From the NCBI GenBank assembly GCA_034359265.1, contig CP136895.1:46580001-46644000 (forward strand): a stretch of DNA of 64,000 nt, in the 5' to 3' direction. Source of the DNA: Canna indica. Taxonomy: Eukaryota > Streptophyta > Magnoliopsida > Zingiberales > Cannaceae. The notes under the pieces were generated by a model, which worked only from the letters and a program-made list of their open reading frames with translations, was not told the DNA's origin and did not search any database. Positions 10,025 through 20,737 of this stretch are shown here, one piece after another. The translations under genes and the position numbers were made by a program. Position 1 is the first letter of the stretch; each line of letters opens with the position of its first letter.

Positions 10025-11554
10025 TGTTGGGGAATAGTGTGTTATCTAATTTTTTTGCCTAAATCCGATTTATCAATTTTAATCGATTTCTTAGGCAAAA
10101 CATAATATGAGATAATTACGTGCGGAAGCAAACAATAAGGCAATTAAGCAAACACAAGAGAGACAACACTAACACAATGATTTATAGTGGTTCGGCCCCA
10201 ATGCCTACTCCACTACCTAAGCACCCCGCTTAGGATTTCCAAACTAGTTTAACTAGATTAATTAGTTTCCTTACAATGAGGACTTCACACCGAAAAGTCT
10301 CCGCTCTCAAACCAAAGGCACTTCCACACCCGGAAGTATCCCGCCTTCCTACCGAGAGTACTCACCCACGTCAACCTAAGGACAACTCAACTAATCCTAG
10401 TAAACTATGTTTTCACCCGTGGATTTAAGGCTCAAACACCAAGGCTACCAACCAATTTCAAGACCTAACAACCTAGGTCTTCACAAGCTCAAATATAATG
10501 AAATAAACAAGAATACACAACTTAATGGAGCAATAAATCAAACAACTTATACTTAGCTCCAAACAATGAATCCTAGCTCCTCTTGATGCCTTGATGATGA
10601 ATCAAATCAAGCTTGAAGGCAAACTCAAGAAAGACAAGGTGGAAAGCTAGGGTTTCTCCAAGTAATGACTCAATGAAAGCTTGGGAATGATCAAGGATGA
10701 CTCAATGGAGTTTAGGTGTGATCAAAAGTGTAAAAGGAAGGCTGGGACATTAGTATTTATAGAGCCATGAATTGGGCTCGGGTGAAACATAGCTCAACGG
10801 CTCAAAATAGAGTCGTTTCCTCCGTTCGATCATTTGCCGGTCGATGGTCAGTCGACCGACCGAGTGACTGCCAAGCGATCAAATGCATAATGCCACATTT
10901 GGGCACCATTCAGTCGACCAAAACTGGAAAATCAAGGTAGTTTTGCTATTTTTTATGCTCGTTTGTTCGTTTCTGGATTCCATCTTCGCTAACTTTTGGG
11001 GTCTAGTACAAATTTAGAAAACTAAAAATTTTATAATATCCCGGGTCAAATATGCATAGGTTAAAGGTTTCCAGAAAATCCTTAAAAATATGTCGTTTAC
11101 TAGTTTTTATCTAATGAAAAATTATCAGGACTTTTGGTGCCAAGAAAATGTCTTGGTCATATAGCCCTCCAAGGAGCTCCCTAGGCTTAGTGAATTTCAG
11201 GGCCATTTTTTGATTTTCCAGTTTTGCATATTTTGGGGTTCAGGTTTAGTTTTTGGATTCTTTGCATCATCATGAGGATTTACAATTTATCTAGACACCC
11301 TAAACATAGACTCCTTCTTCCCGACAAACCCGAGTGCATCGACGAGAGTCCTTGCCGATTTCTTCGATTTTTCCAATCGCGGATGTCGTGCACTAACTGA
11401 TATGGAACCTGAAAATAATTCACCATTAAATTATTAGTTCCATGTTTGTTATCAGCAAAGCCGAGATTAAGACTAAGGTTGAAAACCTTAGGCCAACAAT
11501 GTTTGTCATCATCAAAATAGAGATCAAGTCCTAGGGGGAACCCTTGGGCCAACA
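10025..11554 (-). mobile_element. SIRE-type LTR (family A), complete
   Basis: 1530 bp with TG/CA ends on the reverse strand (TGTTGGCCCAAGGG... to ...CCCCAACA). It contains a TATA box (reverse of GTATTTATAGAG near 10755) with GTCGACC-rich repeats next to it (10838-10930). The left side carries a primer site and gag leader; the right side carries a polypurine tract (AAAAAGGGAGAGAT reverse, 11555-11568) and pol end. An LTR with internal sequence on both sides is typical of tandem elements formed by unequal recombination. Confidence 0.85.
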
Positions 11555-12065
11555 ATCTCTCCCTTTTTGATGATGACAAACAAAACATGAAATTCTATAA
11601 AAATCTATGTATCATTTGTGAGTTTTAGTTAAGCCATATATAAGCCATATAGAAATCTAACATATGCTCCCCCTATCAACATGCATATTTAACTTATGGC
11701 TCCCCCTATCTATATGCATCATAAAACAAATGTGATAAAGTCTTTTCTCCCCCTTTTGACATCAATCAAAAAGGGCAAGAACCAAGGTACTATTAATAAG
11801 TTTCATCCAAGAAAATCGAGAAAACCAGAAAACCACGTATCATCTACCACTATAGTCCTCCCTATCAATGTGGGCCTATGAAAGGCAAACACCGATAAGT
11901 CACAAAGCCCCACTACAAGGCATTACATAAGTGTGATGATACCACATGAAATGGAATTTTTCAAGAGATATGCAAATTTTGAAAACTTAAGCATTCGGCA
12001 AAGTACAAATTCCTAATTGCATCCTTAGGTTTGTGAAATTCTCTTCTCAAAGGAATTGTGCCCTT
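11555..12065 (-). pseudogene. SIRE-type pol 3' end and 3' non-coding region
   Basis: The pol C-terminus reads NFTNLRMQLGICTLPNA and stops at 11989-11987; a frameshift lies near 12045. The equivalent + strand relic ends MQLGICTLPYV at 4343. Between the stop and the LTR lie CT-rich and AG-rich tracts that include the polypurine tract. The upstream part of pol is cut away by the family B LTR at about 12065. Confidence 0.75.
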
Positions 12066-14085
12066 GAGCCAATCCCATGTCGATGTGTTTAGGGACTATT
12101 CAAGGGCAATCAACTTAATAAGGTAACCTTTTCATCAATATGCTGCATCTTTATTCATAAAGATTGTGATGAACCTCATGAACCCGGGCAACTGATTCCG
12201 AGGCCATGATGAGTTCATGCTAGTGAGAGTTGGAATCCTGTTGCCCAAGTTCTAAATGTTCATAGTCGTAGGATCACCAATTAGGGGATCGGTGATTCTG
12301 GATAGACTAGTGCACTTGGTACATATCCTATACGATAAGGGGTAGCTGATCTCAGAGTTACCTATGAGTCGTCATTAATGTACAAGTATAGGTGCTCATT
12401 AAGGAATGAGTTCAATAAATGGACCTGCACGAGTAACACAAAATAGAATCCTTACATGAGTGTCAATCGGATGTTCCTCGGGTGATAGTAGGTGCAAGCA
12501 GTCCTTGGACCTGAGGTTGTCATGGTTACCTTGCGAGTGACGACCCATTGCCTTGGTTCTATCCCTGCGTGGCCCTCAGCGTCATGTGGCGGGTATTACT
12601 AGGCAAGGGGAAGCATTCATGAAGGTAGGTGAGCAACCAATATGGAATCGATTACTCCTAGTGAGAGGAGATAATGTCCTTTGTGTCCCTGCAAGTGTTG
12701 ACTCGGGAATCTCTGGCCAGAGTAGACATGAAAGTCAAGAAGATGTTTATGACGTTTCATTATTGAGATGACATCTTGGCGGGAGGAATATATATAAATC
12801 GGTATTATAGTTTGACACTTCTTCTGTACCCTAGCCGACTTCGGGATGTTGTAACCGAGGGACTTAGTTGCACGGTAACTAATCGCCGAAGGGCGTTCGA
12901 TCCACTGTAGATTGAACCTCACACTATCCGGGTAGTCATGACACGTTGCTAGATGTCAATCTTGACTTGTGAGTGGAGTCTCTCACAATCACAGTAAAAG
13001 GGTTTAGTGGAGGCTCGTAAGATTCGAATAGAAGTCATTCTATCGGATCCGACTCTCCGTTATGCACAACTCACTGCTGGCTTATTGTGGGGTCCAATGG
13101 GTCACACACAACAGGTTAACATCGTAATGGACCTTATGAGATAAAGTCCGTATGCAACACTAAATGTCTACTAGCATGGACATGCTGCAACACGACCACG
13201 AATCTCATTTACGAACATAATAGGAAATATGTTTCATATAAGAACGAATACGCGAGAAAGGAGTTCCTCGGTAACCCTAATTTGTAGGGCATCCCTAAAT
13301 TGTAGGGATTGGCACATGATAAATCCTAATCAATAAGATTTTAATTTATAGAGATAAATTAAAGTTTCGAATTAATTATAAATCTATTAAAGATAAATTA
13401 TTATTTTGGAGGCAAACCCCGGAATTTTGAATTATGGGGAGAGGATTTAAAGGGGGGGTCTACCTAGGTGGCAACCTATGCCCCTTATAAATAGATGGCC
13501 AAACCTCCTTTAAGGGGGTTAAGCAATTTGGTCACTAATCTTGTGGAAGGTTTAGGATTGCATTCTTGAGAGGCTTCTTGAAGAGAAAAACTCCAAGAAC
13601 TCTAAAGCTTCCTTCCCCAGTTTTTTGAAGCCGATTGAAGATCTCTCGCTCTTGGGTGTGTCATCTACTTCATCTTCTTGGAGGAGTCCAAGAAGGATGG
13701 TGAGGTATTCCTTCATCTTCCTCCTCATTTCGTGGTTTTCTCATCCCCTCCTCCTCCCTTTTTGTGCTCTGTTCTTGGTGGAAGGACTGGCTTCACCTTA
13801 GTGCATTTCGGGGTTGAGATTGCATCTCCGTTGAGCCACAACGAGTCTCCGTGTTCACTGACCCTTGTTGCGAGGTGCTTGGTGTGCACTTTTCTTGGAG
13901 GACATGCGCGTATGCATCTTGAAACAGGGATAGGAGCAGCCATACCATCCATGGTATAAGGTAAATCTTCTCCTTCTAGTCGTTGATTGAATTCCTTAAA
14001 GATTGTAAAAGTCGATCGCTGGTTTAGGGATGTTTTGAATTTTTAAATCACTTTTTCCACTATGCTTCTTCTTCCCATCCCAACA
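12066..14085 (+). mobile_element. LTR of family B, most complete copy
   Basis: It ends CCAACA at 14085 and is followed one base later by a perfect initiator tRNA-Met primer site, so it is a 5' LTR on the + strand. A TATA box (TATAAATA, 13486-13493) is present. Parts recur at 25454-26078, 28463-28700 plus 30158-31213, and 43254-43406, which defines the family. The 5' boundary is uncertain, because no TG end with a matching copy is visible. Overlapping ORFs on both strands near 13680-13960 are chance frames in the LTR leader. Confidence 0.7.
13486..13493 (+). promoter_or_regulatory. TATA box of family B LTR
   Basis: TATAAATA in a CCCCT...GATGGCC context about 590 bases before the LTR end. The position fits a U3/R promoter of an LTR element. 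Confidence 0.6.
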
Positions 14086-14086
14086 G

Positions 14087-14099
14087 TGGTATCAGAGCC
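14087..14099 (+). other. Primer binding site, initiator tRNA-Met
   Basis: TGGTATCAGAGCC, a perfect match to the common plant LTR-element primer site, one base inside the family B LTR end at 14085. Confidence 0.92.
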
Positions 14100-14955
14100 A
14101 AATTTAGCAATTTTTTCAGAATTTTATTACGCGTTATTGTTGCAGTTACAAATTGTTCGCTCCCTAAACGTCATGCTGCCCGGTTTATGTTTTCGTGGTT
14201 CTTGAGTCATTATTTTGGCTCCACGGTTCATGCGATTTATCAGGGTGGTAGCCTACTGTCCAAACTTGTCTTGGACAGATTTTGAACTAAAAAACCTCAT
14301 GGGTTCATGGTTGAACAGCCCCGAAAACTGAAATTTTCAACATGTGTTGTTTGGACCATTTTGGGTAAAAACGTAACCCGATTAGCGCATTTTCAGATTT
14401 TATTTTTTCCTTTATTTTTCTTAATTATTTAGATGCATGAAAGGATGATTATGAATGAGTCATATGTGTTGTGAAAGGATGTAAAATGTGGTTGTGTTGA
14501 TTGCTTGTAAATTTGTGAAATTTTAGCATTGTAACTTTTGAATAGGGCCTGCGTACACCTGCCTTCCTCTTGAGAATTCTGATTGTAATCTTCTTCTCCC
14601 TCTCCTTAAACCTTTCCCCAAGGGTTGTTTGGGGTCTTCTTCTTTTAGTTTTGTAAAATTAGAAGTTTAGGGGCAGATTCACGACGAGCTCGCTTGCTGC
14701 CCCGTTTTGGTGCGCGCGTGGAGAGGATGTGTTCGGCGCCATGATGATGACAACTTGAACCCCGGGAAGGCACTGATGGAACTGGAAACTTGCAAGATGT
14801 TTATGGGCAGTGCCTTGGGGAGACAGAGCTCTCTAAAACCCTAGGATGATGGCCTTGGTTCGCCCGGTGGCTCGGGTGGAACCCTTAGAACATCCATAAT
14901 CATCCTTTTATTTATTGCTTTTTCTTCAATTGTTGATAGCTTAGATAATTATAAT
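14100..14955 (+). mobile_element. Leader of the family B element; no gag found
   Basis: A non-coding leader follows the primer site. No gag start or CCHC motif was found on the + strand, so the family B element is truncated or non-autonomous. A minus-strand copia gag begins at about 14956. Confidence 0.5.
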
Positions 14956-15790
14956 TGCATGAAGAAACCCTTAAATAATATTGAGTCTGAAGTTCATGAA
15001 TCTTGTTGTGTAGCCTCCTTTGCCTCTTCTCATGTCGCCCCTCATGAAGTTCATGAAACTCCTTACATCATCGTCATTTCTTCAAAAACATCCATTTCTT
15101 CCTCGAATGATGGAGGTTCTTCAACCCGATGTGTTTTAAGGCAATGGTCTTACCTTTGGGGGCATCTTCCTCCTTGTATTGCGTCATATGGGTCTCGTGT
15201 CATGAGAGACCCAATGAGCTCAGTAAGCTTCAACGTGCCCAAATCCTTGGCTTCCACGATTGCAATAACCTTTGGCTCCCAAGCGTTTGGAAGGGAACGG
15301 AGGAGCTTCCTTACCTTCTCCCTTCCTTTATGTCTCTACCAAGGTTAGCTAAGCCATTTGTAATATTTTGAAATCTAGCATACATGGTATCAATTGATTC
15401 ATGCGATAACATTTTGAACATTTCGTAGTCATGCATGAGGAGGTTTATCTTGGATTCCTTAACTTATGAAGTTCCTTCATGTGTAGTCTCTAGGACACTC
15501 AAAAGTTCATATGTCGACTTACAAGTGAAAATCCTATTAAACTCATTAATAGATATGCCACAATATAGTGCATTGATGGCCTTGACATTTGCATTAAAGA
15601 GTTTAACTTTATCCGGGCTCCACTCATCCATGTCCTTAGTAGGTTGCTTATAATCTACTTGTATCATTCTCCATACATCCATGCCTAGTGATTGTAGGAA
15701 GCTATTCATGCGTATCTTCCAATAGGCATAGTTGTTTCCATCGAATAACAGAGGATTATGAGTAGATTGAGGACCCTAGAAGGGGGGGTT
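14956..15790 (-). pseudogene. Ty1-copia gag (UBN2-type) relic
   Basis: The reverse strand reads WRMIQVDYKQPTKDMDEWS, NANVKAINALYCGIS, then STYELLSVLETTHEGTS. It continues in other frames with INLLMHDYEMFKMLSHESI, YARFQNITNGLANLG, VRKLLRSLPNAWEPKV and ELIGSLMTHE. This is the UBN2-type gag capsid region of copia elements (family knowledge). At least two frame changes and several stops are present. A degenerate primer site (reverse of GTTTTGTTACCA, 15813-15824, three mismatches) lies just upstream. No recognisable LTR follows, because gypsy gag starts within about 20 bases. Confidence 0.82.
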
Positions 15791-15839
15791 GTTCAAATAC
15801 CCTAGAAGCTAGGTTTTGTTACCAAATGTTGTAGCAAGA

Positions 15840-16155
15840 ATGTTATTCGTGACGAAGTGATTAAAGACGATGAGTTCCATTTTCCACCTAAACCGCCTTA
15901 GGTGGTGCTTCCTACCTTTGATGGGTTCGATGCAGATGAATGGATTGCCTCGCCAAAAGATTTCTTTGACTTCTATTCCACTGAGGATCAACATAGAGTA
16001 ACAATGGCATCCTTTAGAATGGTCGGCTTAGCAAAGCGCTGGTTTCATAGGTTGTAGGGTCGCAAATAACTTTTGGGGTGGAGACATCTCGTCGAGGCTA
16101 TACGTCGACATTTTGAGCCGACGGATTTGGAACCTCCTGACGAGTAGTTAACCAA
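15840..16155 (+). pseudogene. Ty3-gypsy gag fragment fused to integrase
   Basis: The reading gives LPTFDGFDADEWIASPKDF, MASFRMVGLAKRWFHRL and LVEAIRRHFEPTDLEPPDE, the retrotransposon-gag core (DGxD-WI... then WF... F.P). Three in-frame stops are present. Instead of protease and reverse transcriptase, the next residues are the linker before the integrase zinc domain. The whole PR-RT-RNase H region is therefore deleted at about 16155. The vocabulary fits a chromovirus, possibly Galadriel, but lineage cannot be fixed without RT. Confidence 0.75.
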
Positions 16156-17446
16156 GCTGCTGCAGGTGTCAAGTGAAGGCTACGAGATCCGAGATGGAAT
16201 TATACTTTACCATAATAAGATTGTCATTCCAAATGATCGAACATTATGACCAATATTGATGAGAGAATTCAACAATTCAGTCATCGGCGGACATGCTAGC
16301 ATCAGCCGAACCTATAAGAGAATCGCTGATAACTTTCATTGGAAGTCAATGAGGAAAGATATCCATAAATATGTGGAAGAATGCTAGACCTGTCAAAGAG
16401 TGAAAACTGAACAGCTATTGCCAGCGGGATTGCTACAACTATTAGCTATTCCAGAAGAGGTTTTCGAGGATGTAACAATGGATTTCATTACTGGATTGCC
16501 ACCTTCAAATGGTAAAACATCTATTATGGTTGTGGTTGATCGGTTATCTAAGTTTGGACATTTCTTTTCCCTTCCATGAAATTGCATCACTCAGAAGATT
16601 ACAGAAGTGTTCCTTAGAGGGGTCGTCAAACTACATGGAGTTCCTCGATCGAATGTAAGTGATCGAGATAGCTACTTCATCAATCAATTTTGGAAAGAAC
16701 TTTTTCGCTTATAGAGTACTGAGCTGGGCTACAGTTCTTCGTATCAACCTCAAACGGATGGTCAGATGGAGGCTCTAAATAGATGCCTTGAGATGTACCA
16801 TCGTTGTTTTGCTTCTGAAGAACCGGCGAGTTGGGAGAACTACCTTGCTTGGGCGGAGTATTGGTATAATACTTCGCATCAGACCTCAGCAGGAATGACA
16901 CCGTTCAAGGTGTTGAATGGATGCGACCCTCCCAAGCTAATTCGTTACTTAGGAGGTGCAAACAAGGGATCAAGTGCTCAAGCAGAGATATCAAATTCAA
17001 AGAAGGCGATTGGGTGTTTGTGAATTTAAAACCATACCGACAGCTTTCACTTAGGTTGCAGAGAAATCAAAAACTTGGTCCACGATATTTTGGCCCCTAT
17101 GAAATTATTCGGAGAGTGGGATGAGTCGCTTACAAACTCAATCTACCAACGCGAATACACTCTGTGTTCCGCAACTCAATTCTTAAACCTTGCTAAGGGA
17201 AGCCCACTATGCAAATGTCTCATGTTCCTCTGATACAGTCGTCAACCGAGACTCCTTCAGATCGAGTGGCACCGGCAAGGAATGACGTAATTGAAGACAA
17301 CCTCGTGGATGAGGTTTCTTTTGACCCCGAGAATATTGTCATGAAGTAGCGAGTTGGCGACGATGATTCGAGTCAGCATGTTGAAGACGCAGGCACATCA
17401 ACGCACAATGATGTTTTAACTAACGAATGTGATGTGGCGAAATCTC
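16156..17446 (+). pseudogene. Ty3-gypsy integrase and polyprotein tail
   Basis: The zinc domain is visible (GGHASISRTYKR, then NFHWKSM and EEC-stop-TCQRVK). The core follows with VTMDFITGLPPSNGKTSIMV, VVDRLSKFGHF, SDRDSYFINQFW and YQPQTDGQMEALNRCLE. The D and E positions are recognisable, although the second region reads SDRDSYF instead of SDRG. A drop of roughly 150 bases near 16945 removes the end of the core, and reading resumes at FKEGDWVFVNLKPYRQLSL and GPRYFGPYEIIRRVG. The tail is serine- and acid-rich and has stops. Confidence 0.85.
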
Positions 17447-17460
17447 AAGGGAGGACGAAA
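17447..17460 (+). other. Polypurine tract
   Basis: AAGGGAGGACGAAA lies immediately before the TGTGAACAACAG start of a 3' LTR, the usual plus-strand priming site of a gypsy element. Confidence 0.75.
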
Positions 17461-17785
17461 TGTGAACAACAGATGCCACGACCCTCGACGATTATGAATT
17501 GTAAAATACAAATGTAAACAGTAAAGCGAGTACAAGTATAAATTGAAGGTAGAAGTGCTTAATAAAGGGATCTCTTTGGATGAATTAATTGATCCCTCTC
17601 CTCTCTCCCTCTCTCTCTTTTCACTACCTCCTTCCCGATCTCTTTCTCTCTCTATTTGCTTCTTCTCTACTCCCTAGGCGTTAGATCCAGATTGGCAACC
17701 TAAGCAACCCAAGAGCATTGATCACTCAGATCACCTGGGATTGGTTCTTGTCCTACCAGTCGGCTTGTATGATCCAAACTCCACT
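17461..17785 (+). mobile_element. Gypsy 3' LTR (short)
   Basis: It starts TGTGAACAACAG directly after the polypurine tract and contains a CT-rich microsatellite-like stretch (about 17595-17670), common at the R/U5 region. The right end is uncertain; no second copy or target duplication was identified. Confidence 0.55.
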
Positions 17786-18599
17786 AATAAGTGAGTTCAA
17801 TCATATTAGCTATGGAGCTAGCATGGAGAAGAGTTCAAGGCCTAGAGATGAGTTAGAAGTTCCACAAGATCAAATCAGTAGATCGAAGTCCAGGAAAATT
17901 AGAGAAGCTTGTCAAAGCTTATGTGCAACGTTTAGTGAGCAAGGAACTTAAAGATCCAATTCAAAGGAGCTTGCTTGGAGATGAAAAACAAGTCCATTAT
18001 GTCACTCTTATTGGACTTGTAATGAATGGCCATGTTGCTAAAGTTATCAATTTAGTTTTCATTGTTAAAGACCTTAAGTTATGTCATTTCATGTTTTGGA
18101 TAGGCCATTTTGTTCTAAGGCCGAATACTTGTCTATTTTGTGCCTTATGATGTTAAGTCCACTAGTATTTATGTTTTTAATTAGGTCTGAATTGTTCAGC
18201 AAGTAAACTTGTTTAAGGCTTGTTTTATAATTATGGAAAGTCTTTTATTTAGGTCTAGGGTTTGAGGTCTATAAGTACCTCATTATTATATATTTTTGAG
18301 AAACCTTTGAATACATTACTTTGCTTATGCAAATTGTGAGGAATTGATCTTCTCTTTTTATTCCAAGAACTTGTTAACTTATCAAGTCTTGTGCTTGTGG
18401 CATTTCCTGATTCTTCTTCCTTTGATCTAGGTTGCTAATTGTATATCAATTAGAGGTCTAGTAGGAAAACTCAATGCATTATCTAGATTGCCTTCTTCAT
18501 TGTTAGATGGAGGTCTAGTAGCATACCCATCTTCACCTACTCTCTTCCAAAACGAACCCAAGCCTCAAACACTCACCTTCTCCTTGCTTTCCCTCATAA
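17786..18599 (+). other. Old gypsy debris: polyprotein tail and LTR-like sequence
   Basis: Around 17840-17935 the frame reads RPRDELEVPQ and ISRSKSRKIREACQSL, resembling the RS-K motif often seen at gypsy gag-pol C-termini. The rest is AT-rich non-coding sequence, including a TATA-like ATTATATATT near 18284. No termini could be fixed. Weak assignment. Confidence 0.35.
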
Positions 18600-18921
18600 A
18601 GATCTATATCAGTACTGTTTGGGCATTGCTAGCGTGTCGGCATACACTGTATCCTAGTCACGAGATCAGGCGACTGTGTCTGTGCACTAGCGGCGGTATG
18701 TATAGTCAGTTGATATTTGTAAATTATAGCCTTTAATTTATTTATTTTTACTCGTTACTATCTTATGACTAATGAAGGCCAATGATAATGCTATGATAAG
18801 TGGGAATGGAAGTAATTCCAGAGGTAGAGGCCGAAGCCGAGGTCAGGACTGCAATCATAAGTGGTCAGGGGTTGAGCAGGACCCAGAGTGGTACAACTCG
18901 AGTTTTTGGTTCAGGAACTAG
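18600..18921 (+). pseudogene. Tekay-type chromovirus leader and gag N-terminus, truncated
   Basis: A 49-codon ORF (ATG 18772, stop 18919-18921) contains ISGNGSNSRGRGRSRGQ, matching the start of the gag at 56302 (SGSESNSAGRRGRGRGRGQ). The leader also matches in order: GGGCATTGCTAGC, then CTAGCGGCGGTATGT just before the gag start in both. This is the 5' internal end of a Tekay-type element. The rest of gag and pol are absent. Confidence 0.65.
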
Positions 18922-19256
18922 TTGGTACGTGTGATTTTCCCTTATTTCAGGACAATCTTGTGTGGGAAATTGAATATTCTCGAATTTCTTTGAAAAGCTT
19001 GTTTAATCTACTTTGATTTTAAAGTATCATCCTTCTGGGGAGTGTGCCTCCTAGATTGATCAGACACCATAGGGTGGCCTTGTGACCCAAGAAGTGGTTG
19101 GCCTCTTGGTGTGGGGAGTCCTTAACAGGACTAAGTTTGGGAATGCTAAAGAGATGCTGAAATCTCGATGTGTTGTACACCCCATGCATGTTTCTTTTGG
19201 CCGATGTGTGAAATGGAAGGAAAGGAAAGCCCTCGAGAGATTAGGGGTGTTGGGTG
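18922..19256. other. Unassigned sequence, left flank of the SIRE insertion
   Basis: No motif recognised. It is contiguous in origin with 23805 onward, because the GGGTG target duplication (19252-19256 and 23800-23804) brackets a later SIRE insertion. An ORF crossing from here into the LTR is fortuitous. Confidence 0.5.
19252..19256. repeat. Target-site duplication GGGTG (left copy)
   Basis: GGGTG immediately precedes the LTR start at 19257 and is repeated at 23800-23804 immediately after the other LTR end. It proves one integration event. Confidence 0.9.
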
Positions 19257-20737
19257 TGTGTCGAAATGGCAACACTAGAGGGGGGGTGAATAGTGTGTTT
19301 ACTAATTCAATTAGCCTAAATCTACTTTTAATTGTTTACTTAGATTATTTAGGCAATATGCAATTAAGCACAATAATAAATCAATGCAAACACAGAATTT
19401 ATAGTGGTTCGGCACCAATGCCTACTCCACTACCTACGCACCCCTCCTAGGATTTCCAAACTATTTTTATTAGATTAATTTACGTTTCCTTTACACACGA
19501 GGACTTTTCACCGGAAAGTCTCCGCTATCCAACCGAAGACACTTCCACACCCGGAAGTATCCGACTTCTCATCGAGAGCACTCTTCCACCTCAACCCAAA
19601 GGGATAACTAAACTAATCATAGTAAATACTAAGTTTACAAAAGTGGCTTTACTCCTTTTCACTAAGGATACCACTTCCACACAACAGACCTAACACAAGG
19701 TCTTCACAGACTCAAATCAAAAACAGATAAAATATAATCAAAAGAGCTACAATATAAAACAAGATTAAAAGCTCTTTTTAATCCTTCAAAAACCTCCAAC
19801 TCGCCAAGTAGTAGAGATTGGGTTGAAGCCCGAGTTGAGGAGCAGACGATGATTGAAGAAGAACTCAACAGAGGAACGGAGTGCGCTGCGATTACTCCTT
19901 GAAAGGCTTTAAATCTCCCTTAGAATGCTCAATGATAACTGTAAAAGAGGGAGAAGAAGATTAAATGAAGTATACGAGGGTATATTTATACCCTGCTGAA
20001 GAATCAGCTGCTCAACGGATAGAAAACTATCTGTTGCAGACTGTCGGTCCATTGGTCGATAGACCAATTGATCGACCGCTCACATCAATCGCCGCTTTAT
20101 GTCTGTGGTCGATTGACCGCCTAGACGCGGCTGTTCATTCCCTCAATCCAGTTGACCCATCGGCCGACCGACATAGGGAAGCCAAGATCGTGCGCCGCAT
20201 GATTTTTTACTCCAGTCGACTGATCGGTCGACCGCTAGGGCTACTGCCCATTTTAGGCCTCTGTCGGTCGACCGAAGTGCCCACTACCTATTTTTGACAG
20301 TGTTTAGTCGACCGACCAGTCGATCGATCGGTCGACCGAAAAGGCTACTTGCCTTTTTCTTACCCTATTCGGTCGATCGGGCGATCGACCGAATTTAGGC
20401 TGAATTGAATTTTTAGCCAGGTTTTCTTCCACGCTTTGTTTTCGGGATCCGGCTTTTAATGAGCATCATCTTGGAGGGCTTTCATGTGATCATTGAGCTC
20501 GTCCAATGCGACTTTGGTGCACTCATCGATCTTTGAGAAGTTTCCGTGACAAACCTAAGCGCGACGATCAATGTCTTTCTGATTTATCGATTTCTCTGAT
20601 TTTTCCGATCGAGGACAACGAATGCTACTGATATGGAACCTGAAGATATTCTCAATGAAATCATTAGTCCCATGCTTGCTATCATCAAAACCATCAAAAC
20701 CGAGATTAAGACTAAGGTTGAAAACCTAAAGCCAACA
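19257..20737 (-). mobile_element. 3' LTR of the non-autonomous SIRE derivative
   Basis: Reverse-strand ends are TGTTGGCTTTAGG at 20737 and ...CACA at 19257. The TATA box is the reverse of GTATATTTATACC near 19979-19991. An array of GTCGACC-type palindromes spans 20045-20395. A polypurine tract (reverse of ATCTCCCCCTTTTT) begins at 20738. Confidence 0.9.
20045..20395. repeat. Palindromic GGTCGACC/GATCGACC array in LTR U3
   Basis: Runs such as GGTCGATAGACC, GATCGACCG, GTCGACCGACCAGTCG and GATCGATCGGTCGACCG recur in irregular units of about 50-70 bases, upstream (reverse strand) of the LTR TATA box. Confidence 0.8.

Noticed and set aside
13678..13959. 93-codon + ORF with a 75-codon ORF on the other strand
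   Set aside because: It lies in the family B LTR after the TATA box. Both strands are open by chance and there is no domain.
19082..19450. 122-codon + ORF
   Set aside because: Crosses the insertion point at 19257, so half is unrelated LTR sequence.
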